NCBI RefSeq assembly: GCF_009727055.1
Contig: NC_052349.1
Location: 94,589,340 to 94,653,339, forward strand
DNA length: 64,000 nt
Reading direction: 5' to 3'
Origin: Benincasa hispida
Lineage: Eukaryota; Streptophyta; Magnoliopsida; Cucurbitales; Cucurbitaceae
Shown: in pieces, positions 34,062-44,700 of the stretch
Numbering within the stretch: the stretch's first letter is position 1
Layout: every line of letters begins with the position of its first letter
Notes under the pieces: model-generated
Databases searched by the model: none
Told to the model about the DNA's origin: nothing
Seen by the model: the letters and a program-made list of their open reading frames with translations, nothing else
Program-made: the position numbers and the translations under genes

Positions 34062-34620
34062 TGATGTTGGAATGCGACTCTGGCCCTACTGACTGTATGA
34101 CCCACTAATCATCAGTGGGTTAGTTTCCGCTTAAGTAGTCATTCTTTCCTATCAGGGCGGAAAGATTTATGTTGGAAGCATAACATTATTGCTAATGGTT
34201 GATGTTGGATGCGACTCTGGCCCTACTGACTGTATTGACCCGCTAATCATAGATGAGTAGTTTCCCTTAAGTCCTAATCTTCCTATCAGGGCGGGAAGAT
34301 TTATGTTGGAAGCATAACGTTTATGCTAATGGTTGACGTTGGATGCGACTCTGGCCCTATTGATTGCATGACCCGCTAAATCATTAGATGGGTTAGGTTT
34401 CCGCTTAAGTCCTCATCTTCCTATCAGGGCGGGAAAGATTATTGTTGGAAGCATAACGTTTATGCTAATGGTTGATGTTGGATGCGACTCTGGCCTACTG
34501 ACTGCATGACCCGCTAATCAGCAGATGGGTTAGTTTCGCTTAGCCTCATCTTCCTATCAGGCGGAGAGAGTTTTGTTGGAAGGATTAACGACCAACCACA
34601 TGTTATTTACGTTTTCGGTC
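34062..34620 (+). repeat. Minisatellite in the LTR, ~137 bp x 4
   Basis: Units beginning GATGTTGGATGCGACTCTGG start at 34062, 34201, 34335 and 34474. Each contains a GACCCGCTAATC phrase, CTATCAGGGCGG and a GTTGGAAGCATAACG end. The units differ mainly by single-base indels. Confidence 0.9.
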
Positions 34621-34855
34621 CCAATCATATGTTTCATGACATGTTGCTTGTGATTGTGCATTTGGTCACTACCCTACATGAGAACTACTTACTAGGTATA
34701 TTATGTACCATCCTATATTTTTACAGACTTTGTAGTAAGAACACATCGTAGAGGGCAGAGTTGGACGTCGCTCAAATGGCCAACCATCAAACTCACTATT
34801 ATAGCACATTGCATTTGTACCACCACTGCTAATGTTTTATGGATCCTCGTGTTTG

Positions 34856-34880
34856 NNNNNNNNNNNNNNNNNNNNNNNNN
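34856..34880. other. Assembly gap, 25 N
   Basis: A short placeholder gap exactly between the end of one LTR copy and the start of the next. Its size is probably nominal. Confidence 1.
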
Positions 34881-34939
34881 ATAAATAAATAAATAAATTT
34901 GGAAATTGGAAATTTATTCATTATCCAAAAGATAATGAA

Positions 34940-35420
34940 TAAGGGAGCGAGCGGGAGCGAGAAAGTGAGAGAGAGCGAGAGCCACACCGTGAGAAAACTG
35001 AGAGAAAACGAGATTCTGAGAAGAGAGCTGCGTGATCGAAGGAAGAATTGGAGAGCGAGAAACCCAGCGAGCGATGCTAGCGAGATTGAGGCTGGCGAGA
35101 GTAGAAGAGCGAGATCCTGGAGAGAGCGAGATTGAAGGAAAATTGGAGAGAGCGAGAATTATAGCAAGGAAGTTGAGAGAGCGAGAGTAAAGAGAGCTAT
35201 TCTTAGCGAGACAGTAGGAAAGAGCGGAAGCGGGAGCGAGAGAGAGAGAGCGAGACGAGAGCGGGAAGAGCGGAGAGCGGGAGCGAGAACGAGAGCAGAG
35301 AGCGAGAGCGAGAAAGCTGAAGAGAGCGAGACGGAAGAGAAAATGGGAGCGAGTGGAGAGAGCGGGATTTCCAGCAAGAAAGCTCCAGAGTAAATTCCTA
35401 GCGAGAAAATGGGAGAGAGC
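34940..35420 (+). repeat. Purine-rich GAGCGAGA/GAGCGG tract
   Basis: About 480 bases built of GAGCGAGA, GAGCGGGA and GAGAGAGC words, on the plus strand almost free of pyrimidines except the C of GAGC. The equivalent tract in the third LTR is 61458-61800. In the first LTR copy it is largely deleted (33360-33420). Reading frames in it encode only Ser/Arg/Glu repeats. Confidence 0.85.
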
Positions 35421-36100
35421 GAGATTTAAGAGCAGAGTGAGCGAGATTTGGACAGAAGCGCGAATTATGCGTTGAATTTGGCCACGATCTTATAAATTTA
35501 TACATGGAAAACCCTAAAATTGAATATAAACAAAGAATTGATGACGTAAGGGCAAACGTTAGCCAAATTTGGTGTCTTTATTGAGAGGAATCCATTAACC
35601 ATAAGTAATTTTAAAGAAGCCACATGTACGATGATTTGTCACACTGAGAAGAGCTGAAAACTACTATAAATAGGACCCTTTGCCGAAGAATTTAACCCAT
35701 CTCAAAAAAATCTCAGTAACATAGTATCGTTGTGAAAAAGTAAGTGTGAGTGAGGAAAGTTCTGTGAAGATTAAAAGAGAAAAGCTCGGGTAAAGTGCTG
35801 CCCAAATTCTTCTTTTGATTTAAAAGGAAAACTCTGCTGATAAAATCATAAAGAATAATAAGGAAGAATTAGATCACAGTCAAGGTAAGTAGTTTATCTC
35901 ACCTCTCTTTAAATGTTCTATGGTAGTGTACCTTTATTATATGCATGGTTATGTTAATTGTTATATTGCATTACATGTTTAGAACACGTTTCTCTACAAG
36001 GGACCCCATGCATTCATGTTTGTTCACGATTACGTTAAAACCAAATTTTAATTAGGTGTAAGTTTATGCTTCCAGTCTATCTTATGGTTATGCTACAGGT

Positions 36101-36516
36101 GATGTTGGAATGCGACTCTGGCCCTACTGACTGTATGACCCACTAATCATCAGATGGGTTAGTTCCGCTTTAAGTCTTCATTTCCTTCAGGGCGGAAAGA
36201 TTTATGTTGGAAGCATAACATTATTGCTAATGGTTGATGTTGGATGCGACTCTGGCCCTACTGACTGTATTGACCCGCTAAATCATAGATGAGTTAGTTT
36301 CCCTTAAGTCCTAATCTTCCTATCAGGGGCGGAAAATATTATGTTGGAAGCATAACGTTTATGCTAATGGTTGACGTTGGATGCGACTCTGGCCCTATTG
36401 ATTGCATGACCCGCTAATCATTAGATGGGTTAGTTTTCCGCTTAAGTCCTCATCTTCCTATCAGGCGGAAAGATTTTGTTTGGAAGCATAACGTTTATGC
36501 TAATGGTTGATGTTGG
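36101..36516 (+). repeat. Minisatellite in the second LTR copy, ~136 bp x 3 plus a start
   Basis: Units begin at 36101, 36236, 36373 and 36509; the last is cut after GATGTTGGAT, where the sequence jumps to TCTTCTCTC. Same unit as 34062-34620. Confidence 0.9.
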
Positions 36517-38523
36517 ATCTTCTCTCTTTTTTAATAAATTTCTATATAGTTTTTCTATCTAATTAATAAAATTTAGATATGTTCTTTGAAATTTCAACCA
36601 AAACTCATCTCATGATAGAAAAGTCTAAGTATGGATGTGGTAGCAGTCGGATCATAAGGTTTAAGGATCCGGGCGTTACAACAAGAAGATATGCATTTAA
36701 TTAAAATTACAACATGCTTTAAACAATTACAAAGGGTTTCAGAAACCCTGACCTTTGAAGAACTCTTTCTTGAAGGAATCCCTTGTACAAGCCACGAACG
36801 GAACTCCTTCCATGCGAATCTCCTTCTTCATGCACGGATACCACTACTCGAGAACCCTCTATATTCTCTTTGGGAATAAAGGATTTAGGCAGGAGTTGTG
36901 AGCTTTGCTTGAATCCTTGGAAGAGGGAAAGGTGATGGAGAGGAGGAGAGAGAATATTTTTCAGAGAACTTTTCTCTTAGAGAGTGAATTGAGGAAGAAG
37001 ATGATTCTTTCAACTTCTTTAATCACACGTTAGTTTTCTTCAGAGAATATGGGGAGGGCGTTATAACTCCTTCCATTTTTATTAATTTAAAAAAAATTAA
37101 TAAAATAAAATATCTATATAGTAACTACTTTATTATATATATACACTATATGTTATATCAAATATAACATATAGCCTACAGTTTTACATTGCATCAAATA
37201 TAACATGAACTATAGATTTTATTCTCTCTCAACTATACATGACATTTAATATAAATCACATTTCTTATTAAATCCACTTATATGAATCTCATCCATATAA
37301 TTGATATTTGGATCATATCCAAATATTTAATTCTTCTCAATATAAATCATATTTATATTTAATTACATGAATATCATTCATATAATTGGTATTTGAATCA
37401 TATTCAAAATTTTCTCATATTACCTTAAATTATAATATATCAAATACATTATATTAGTTATATCATATATAATTAATTCCTTCAATTAATTTGAATACTT
37501 CAAATTAATCCAAAGATTAAATTCTTATTGAGCTACAGAGAGGACCTTATGGACCTGGAGATTGAAGCTTCAATGATACTCGGATAATTAATTAAACTCT
37601 TTAATTAAATTACCCAACATCCGTTAACTGTCGATCACTCCACCAAAGACCGAATACTGCACTCTTTGCACTATAGATAAATATCTGTGTCCATTGGATA
37701 TAACCAATCAACAATGCGATGACCTTTCACAAATTGCTCGTAAGTACAACTAGGCCAAAATACTGTTTTGCCCCTATAGTTACATCTAACTCCTTAAGTA
37801 CCACTGATTCTTCTAATGAACAATAAGTCATAGTCCCACTATGACCAAGTCCCTCTCGGGCTAGGAGAGGGTGTGGCCACTATGTTCAAGACTCGGAATC
37901 AGCCCTTAAGGGAGAAATTTTTCTACTTGCCCCTACGTCGGGGAAGGAGTGAATTCTGTCTTGTGTAGATGTGTTTCCAGCTCCCCAGTCAGATGAATCC
38001 CCAAAATGGTAGGCTTGTTGAGTTGCTAATCTGGCCACTCTCACCCATACAAATCAAAGGACTGCCTTCATGAGCAGGAGTTCACAACTCACTCAGGATT
38101 CAGGTCATGTCACCTATGGTCATCCTAGTGAAATGTAAGTCTCTATTATTAACGATGTTATATAAAGAGACTAACAATTTCATAGTCGGTCTTATACAAA
38201 TTCTTTGTATAGGATACCCCTACTCACATGTCTTCACATGAATGATCAGGATCAGATCATTTGTAGCACTTTACAACACTTGTAACTCCTACAAAGCGGG
38301 CCATATCCATAGTGTCACCAGGATAAGGTACCCAGCCTTATCCATTTACTACAGACCATTTAGGTTATTATTTAAACAAGATCCATTTGTATGTCTCTAC
38401 ATACTTGTTTAAACTACATGAAATAACCTCGAATCTTAGTTTATTGGATTGAGTACATGCTTATAAAATAACACTTATTTTATTAACAACAATATGTTTA
38501 TACAATGTTTATTTAGGACATCA

Positions 38524-39002
38524 ATTCCAAAAAAGCTAACCTGATTGGCTTCATCGATGACAGACCCATTCATTACTGCCACGTTGAAGCGAACCATCAT
38601 GTTGAGAACATATACTCTAATAGATGCCTTCTTTTGCATACGAGCATTGAAGATGTCTTTCAGAGCATCATACCTGAGTTGTGCGGACGGTTGTCCGAAC
38701 AACCCCCACAGGGAATCCATGATCTCACAGGCAGTGATCATGGACTCATGCTTCTTGGCTAAGACTTTAGAAAGGCTTGCCAAGATATACACTCGTGCCT
38801 TCTCATTTTCCCATATCCAACGCTCATATGCCTCCGAAATGTTTCGAGGAGAATTTTGAGCAGGAATAGGAGGACAATCCTCCATAAGGAAAAATCTCAT
38901 ATCATCAATGATTAAAATTGTGTTGATTTTGTTTTTCCATGTTGCGTAATTTTCGTCAGTAAATTTATCAGCGACGAGTAAATTTAGTGTCGTGGAAGTC
39001 AT
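38524..39002 (-). pseudogene. Copia gag N-terminus, truncated
   Basis: Starts at 39002 with MTSTTLNLLVADKF. The first 158 residues or so are collinear with copia gag: NYATWKNKINTILIIDDM, then ARVYILASLSKVLAKKHESM, SLWGLFGQPSAQLRYDALK, RVYVLNMMVRFN and EANQVSF. There are no stops in this part. After GGAAT at 38524 the reading frame enters LTR sequence. The rest of gag continues at 33122. The same protein start exists at 49410 in the plus-strand element. Confidence 0.88.
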
Positions 39003-41180
39003 AATGAAAAATTGCTAAAACATACAATTTATTTAAATTAGTATTCAAGCATTACCCATTTGAAAAACCAATCAAATTTAGCAAAATAATATAATTCACC
39101 CTACGTGACATCTATTTTACAATGATGTTTCAGTGAGGTAGGGTAAAAGCCAACGTAAGGTGATCAGGTATTCTTTCATTGAAATGAGACAATCTCGACC
39201 AATATACAGAACAACTTCTTATTACTATAAATATCAGTCACCATTGTTCGGTCTAGAAACTGTTAACTTGCTTAACATTTTCTTGTAAGTGTAACCCCTC
39301 ATTTTAGATTCTAGAGTTCTACCTCAATGAGCCAACAATGGGGGAAAACCCGATTGGGGAAAAAACTAAAGCAATCCTATCCATTTATAGAGTTTGAGTA
39401 AAAGGTCATGCAAATGCCATCCATAGGGGGACACAAACAAAGGTGCCTCGCGACCGAGCATGAAAATTTACTACAAACTAATGAGAAAGACCATGAGATG
39501 TGTCGACATACGTCCTACTCCTACTTACTATAAACACTCTCTCTATTCACCTTGGTATTGACCTATACAAACACCACCCATAGCAGGACACAAGCAATGG
39601 TGCCTCAAGGCTGAGTATAAATCTCACGGTGTGAACTTATAGGGAGATACGTGAAAAAGAAAAAATGAAGTATCATATACCTTATTTTCCTTCCACTAGG
39701 TGTTTTACATAGGATTAATTTAATTTATAAATATACGGCTAATTATTTTACTAAGTGATTGTTTAAATTTTCCTAAAAGTAACACTTACTTTGGATAATT
39801 AAACAATTTTGATTAATGTTCATTAAACACTTTAATAAACTTTGATAAACAGTTGCATGCTTGTAGCAAATCTATCTAATTCACCTTTCTAGGTCAGTTC
39901 CCAGGTAGGGGTGTTCCGTTTCCGTCAACTTAAATACCCCAGCCTAGACAGAACTGGTCTTGGACAAAAGGTCCCTTATAGATACATTTGCCACAAATTT
40001 AATCTTTTAATTAAAACCAATTTAATCCTATTAAATTGATTAAAAGGTTAAATTTATTTTTTATCTTATTAGAAAAGTAATCTTAGGTCTATGTGAATCA
40101 AATTTTAAAACTATTTTAAAAAATGATTTTAACCTAAGGTTTGAATGCAATTCTAAATTATTGATTTTAATTTCTAATTTCATCTAAATTATAACCTTTA
40201 TAAAAGAAATGAATAAATTAAAACCAACCATTACATATAAAAGCATATTTAGGTAAATTATAACAATTATAAAATAACCTAAAGTAGTGACATGCTTCAT
40301 GCAATTCCATTTCATTACTTAACATACATAACACTTATATACTAATGAAATAATTAATAATCTATTTAATTCACCTTTCCAGGTTAGTTCCCAAATAGGC
40401 ATGTTTCGTTTCTGTCAACTTAAATACCTCAACCTAGACAGAACTAACCTTAGATAAAAGGTCCCTTATAGATACATTTGCTACAAAATTTATCTTTTAA
40501 TTAAAACTAATTTAATCCTATTAAATTGATTAAAAGATTAAACTTATTTCTAAACTCATTAGAAAAGTAATCTTAGGTCTATGTGAATCAAATTTTAAAA
40601 CTATTTTAAAAAATGATTTTAACCTAAGGGTTGCATGCAATTCTAAATTATTGATTTTAATTTCTAATTTCATTTAAATTATAATCTTTATAAAAGAAAT
40701 GAATAAATTAAAACCAACAATTGCATAGGAAAGCATATTTAGGTAAATTATAAGTACAAAATTTTTCCCAACGGGTTTTGGTCTCGCCCGAATCAAAAAA
40801 ATAAGAATTTTGATCCAATTCAAGAAAATTATGTTTCGTAATTTCATGATCCAATTACAATTATAAAATAACCTAAATCAGTAACATGCTTCATGCAATT
40901 CCATTTCATTAATTAACATATATAGAACTTATATACTAATGAAATAATTAATAAGATACATCCATCCATACATGAACTATTCTCTGGTTTAATTGAGAAG
41001 ACTTATGGTCATGCAATTTTACTTATTTGTATATGTTCCAATATTTCTTGTTATGAGTTGATCTATTATGTTTTAAAGGATTATTTGATGTTGAACATGC
41101 TTTGAAAGGTTATTAAATGTTTAAAGATCTGATTATTAAATTAATCTTGCTTAATAAATGTTTTTTTTAAATGGTATTTC
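39003..41180 (-). mobile_element. Copia leader with an internal tandem duplication
   Basis: Non-coding region upstream of the gag start. It contains two successive copies of a ~490-base unit (39869-40358 and 40359-40953), each with a GGTCCCTTATAGATACATTTG phrase and a string TCCGTTTCCGTCAACTTAAA or a variant. The second copy has an extra block of about 105 bases at 40752-40858 (GTACAAAATTTTTCCC to ATGATCCAATT). The right end runs into a stretch of about 26 A at 41181-41206. LTR and PBS are missing on the right. Confidence 0.75.
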
Positions 41181-41205
41181 CAAAAAAAAAAAAAAAAAAA
41201 AAAAA

Positions 41206-41640
41206 ACCTAGGTTCGTATAAAAGTACCAGTCACTGGGCTTTCCAACTTACGCTTTCCAAATGTTTTGCTTCCCTAGGTAGCGAAAGGCCAGGGTCGACC
41301 ACAGAGTTGGATTTTGTGCATAGTCTCAGGGATGTTGTCAGTAAAATCGATTTCAATGAAGTTCTAAATGTTGAACTAGATTAGAATCTCTTAAAAGTTA
41401 TTTAAGAATTTTTTCTGAATGTTGAACTAGATTAGAGTCTCTTAAAAGTTATTTAAGAATTTTTTAGTTTAGTTATTTATTAAAAAAATCGAGTTACATT
41501 GAGAATCTTAAAGCATTGTAAGGTAAACAGGTTAGATTGGAAAGTAAATATCATAAAAGGATGGTATTTGCTATCCTTACACCTCCTTCTAGGTGAAAGA
41601 GGTAAATCTGGGAGGGGGTGTGACATCTTCAAACTTCCTA
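41206..41640 (+). mobile_element. 3' part of a chromovirus-type LTR
   Basis: Shares CAGTCACTGGGCTT, the phrase TCCCTAGGTAGCGAAAG and the end GGGAGGGGGTGTGACA with 11775-12165. Within it a 51-base unit (ttctaaatgttgaactagat and on) is tandemly doubled at 41362-41464. The LTR start is not present; a poly-A run forms the left boundary. Confidence 0.7.
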
Positions 41641-41708
41641 ACTCAGGCATCAATGTGTGTGTGACCTACACCACACCAATGTGCAATTCTTACTAACTTA
41701 CATGTGAC
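41641..41708. other. Unassigned spacer
   Basis: Sixty-eight bases between a chromovirus LTR end and a copia LTR start. I see no PBS and no other feature. Confidence 0.4.
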
Positions 41709-44700
41709 TAGTTGGGGTTGATGTCCTAAATCTCGTAATCTTGTAATCTTGTAATTGTATTTGTACAAACAATTTATTTATCTAATAAAATAATAGGTAT
41801 TTTATTCGACATTTAATTGCATTAACCCAAAAATCAATAAACAAAGATCTAAGCTTATCAACTATAATTTAAACTTGCATGTGAAGATATACAAGTGGAT
41901 CATGTTTAAGTGATAACATGAGCAGTCTATAGTAGATGGATAAGGTTGGGTACCTTATCTTGGTGACACTACGTATATAGCTCGTTTTGTAGTTGTTACA
42001 ATTGTTGTAAGGTGCTACAAATGATCTGATCCTGATCACTCATGTGGAGACATATAAGTGGAGGTATTCTATACAAAGAGTTTGTATAAGACTGGATCAT
42101 GAAATAAATAGTCTCTCTATATAACATCGTTATTAGAAGAAATTTACATTTTACCAAGATGACCATATGTGACTTGACCTAAATCCTGAATGAGTTTTGA
42201 ACTCCTACCTATGAAGGCAATCCTTTGATTTGTATGAGTGAGAAAGGCCATATTCGCAGACCTAATATGCCTACCATTTTGAAGATTTGTCTGATTGGGG
42301 AGTTGGGAATGCAACTACATAAGAAGGAATTCACTCCTTCCCTAGTGTTAGGGTAAGTAGAGAAATTTATTTTTTAAGGACTGATTTTGGGGATTGAACA
42401 ATGTGATGCTATACCCTCTTCTGGTCCGAGAGAGGTTTGGTTATAATTCGACTATGACTAATTGTTCATTAGAGGGGATCAGTGGTACTTAAGGAGTTAG
42501 ATGTAACTATAAGAACAAAAAGGTAATTTTGGCCCAACTGTATTTACAAGAAATTTGTGAAGGATCAATGCACCATTGATTGATTATATCCAATGGATAC
42601 ATAAATATATTTATAGTGCGAAGAGTGCAGTTTTCGGTCTTTAATGGAGTGACCAATAATTAATTGATAACGGGTAGAAATACAAGTTATTAAAGCCTTT
42701 TATTTAGAGTTATAAAGGCTAACAAGCAGAATATGCGGTGATAATACCAAGAATTTATCTGAAAAAGTGAGCTTGCATCGATCAGCACTAAAAATCTCTG
42801 CTAACCCAATATTATGCGTTATTCTGCGTCAAAATGTCTATTTTCATAGCTATTGCAGGAATCGATCATATGCGTTGAATCCCAGACCATCGCAAAGTTG
42901 ATCGCATGCGTTCATCACATGGATGTTGTGGCTACAGAGTAATAATCATGATAAAAGGTCGATTGCAAGGTGGGTGGAATGCATTGGTACTTCGAGAGAA
43001 ACAAGCATGAACACATAACTTGGGAGTATCAAAAAGGATAAGATGATGTTGACATTTCACCTACTGTGCCAAACGTGGCAGTGATTCAGAGCAGGACCAC
43101 CAATGCTGTCAGCGTTTGAAGCTCTATAAATAGAGCCTTAGAACCCAAATTCAAGGTATCCGAGCTTCTGCCTTAAGGCGGATCCTTGTGATCACAGATG
43201 AGTAGACACTTTTTGAGGATTCTTCATCTCCACAGCCCATTCCGAGTGATGACCGGAGTGTTACCAGAGATAGAGCTCGAGAGAGACTACTCCACCACCC
43301 ATCCATGGCACCACCGGCAGCCTTGACGGACATCTGATGGAAACAAGAGTTTGCCTATATCTAGCCCTCCATCTTTCTTCTTATCTCAGTATTATATTAC
43401 ATTTTGGCTTAAGACATTAATACATTTTGTAATCAATGCATTTCTTTAGTTCCTTCAATACCATATTCATCATTTTCTTCTTCTTTATCATATTTTACTT
43501 CCACTGCAGAGAGTTAAGTGTAGATTGCAAGAGTTATCACATACACAATCATTTGGCATAGAGATATGACACATGTATTAACCCACCGAGAGGTGTACGT
43601 TGTGTGAGTATAACGAGTCAATCCTTTTTGTTTAATGCGAGGCTATCGTAATGCTTGTCTATGAGCTGGTAGCTATAACCACAGCCTGAGAGGGTGAGTA
43701 GTGGAACACACTAAAGCAAAATAAGAAATGTTCCTACCAACTCTCATAGTTAAACTTCCATTACTCAATCTGTTTAGTTAGGAATAGGAGTAGCACATAA
43801 TAATTTACTTTTATCTTTTTACTTTTATTCATTGCCTCAAATGCATTACTTCACAAACATTGAGTTACAAGTCCCTGTGTTCAACCTCGTATCATCCCAA
43901 GAAACTTGCGTTCTCGTTATACTTGGCAAGAAAGCGAGAAAACTTGTGATAGGAACGCATGGTCATCGTATTCACGCTTAAACGCATATTGTATATTGAT
44001 GATGGCCAGAAACGTATGTTATTATAGGTCTTTTATTTAGAATTATGAGGGCTGATAAGAAGAATATGCAGCGATTATTCTAAGAATTCATGAGAAAGTG
44101 AGCTTGCGTCAATCAACTATGAAAATCTCGGCTAACCCACTATTATGCGTTATTTTGCGTCCAATTGTCTATTTTTGTAGCTATTGCAGGAATCGATTGC
44201 ATGCTGCGAATCTCACCATCGCAAAGGCAATCGCATACATTCGACGCATGGATGTTGCAACCATTAACTGCATGCGTCCATCGTGTAGAGGTTGCAGCTA
44301 CAGAGTAATAACCGTAATAGAGGGATGAATAGAAGGGTGGTGGAATGCGATGATACTTCGGAAACCAAGCACAAATGCATACCTTGGGAGTATCAAAAGG
44401 TGATGTTGACATTTCACCTACCACGCCATTAGTAGTAGAGATTCAGAGTAGGTTAATCACGCCATTAGCAGCAGAAATTCAGAGAAGAACCATTAATGCT
44501 GTCGATAATCGAGCTCTATAAATAGAAGCCTTAGAGCACAACTTGAAATCATCTGAGCTTCTGCCTTCGTGCAGATCCTTGTGATCCAAACGAAAGCGTG
44601 AGGAGATATTCTTGAGAGTTCTTCATTCCTCTTACCATTCTGAGTGACGACCGGAGCTTCGTCAGAGATAGATCTCGAGAGAGACTACTCCACCGCCCAT

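Larger units (their letters stand above)
33246..36680 (+). mobile_element. TGTAACG...CGTTACA chromovirus-type element with target duplication
   Basis: The element starts TGTAACGACCCAG at 33246 and ends GGGCGTTACA at 36680. ACAAG is duplicated on both sides (33241-33245 and 36681-36685), a classical integrase target duplication. The interior is two nearly complete copies of one LTR, 33246-34855 and 34881-36680, separated by a 25-N gap. The first lacks the end and the second lacks the start of the LTR seen complete at 61094-63257. TATA boxes occur at 33628-33635 and 35665-35672. Read as a full element, its interior is missing from the assembly; read as it stands, it is an LTR dimer. The strand assigned follows the LTR orientation. 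Confidence 0.85.
33123..38523 (-). mobile_element. Copia LTR inserted in gag, itself split by a later element
   Basis: The two pieces 36686-38523 and 33123-33245 together form one minus-strand LTR of about 1.96 kb, related to the LTR of the plus-strand copia element at 41709-46946. It begins TGATGTCCTAAATAAAC at 38523, about eight bases inside the expected TGTTRRGGTTGATG start, and ends near 33122. It interrupts the gag gene between VSF and SNAVMN. A few gag bases are lost at the junction, and I see no clean target duplication. The inner element at 33246-36680 is younger than this LTR. Confidence 0.75.
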
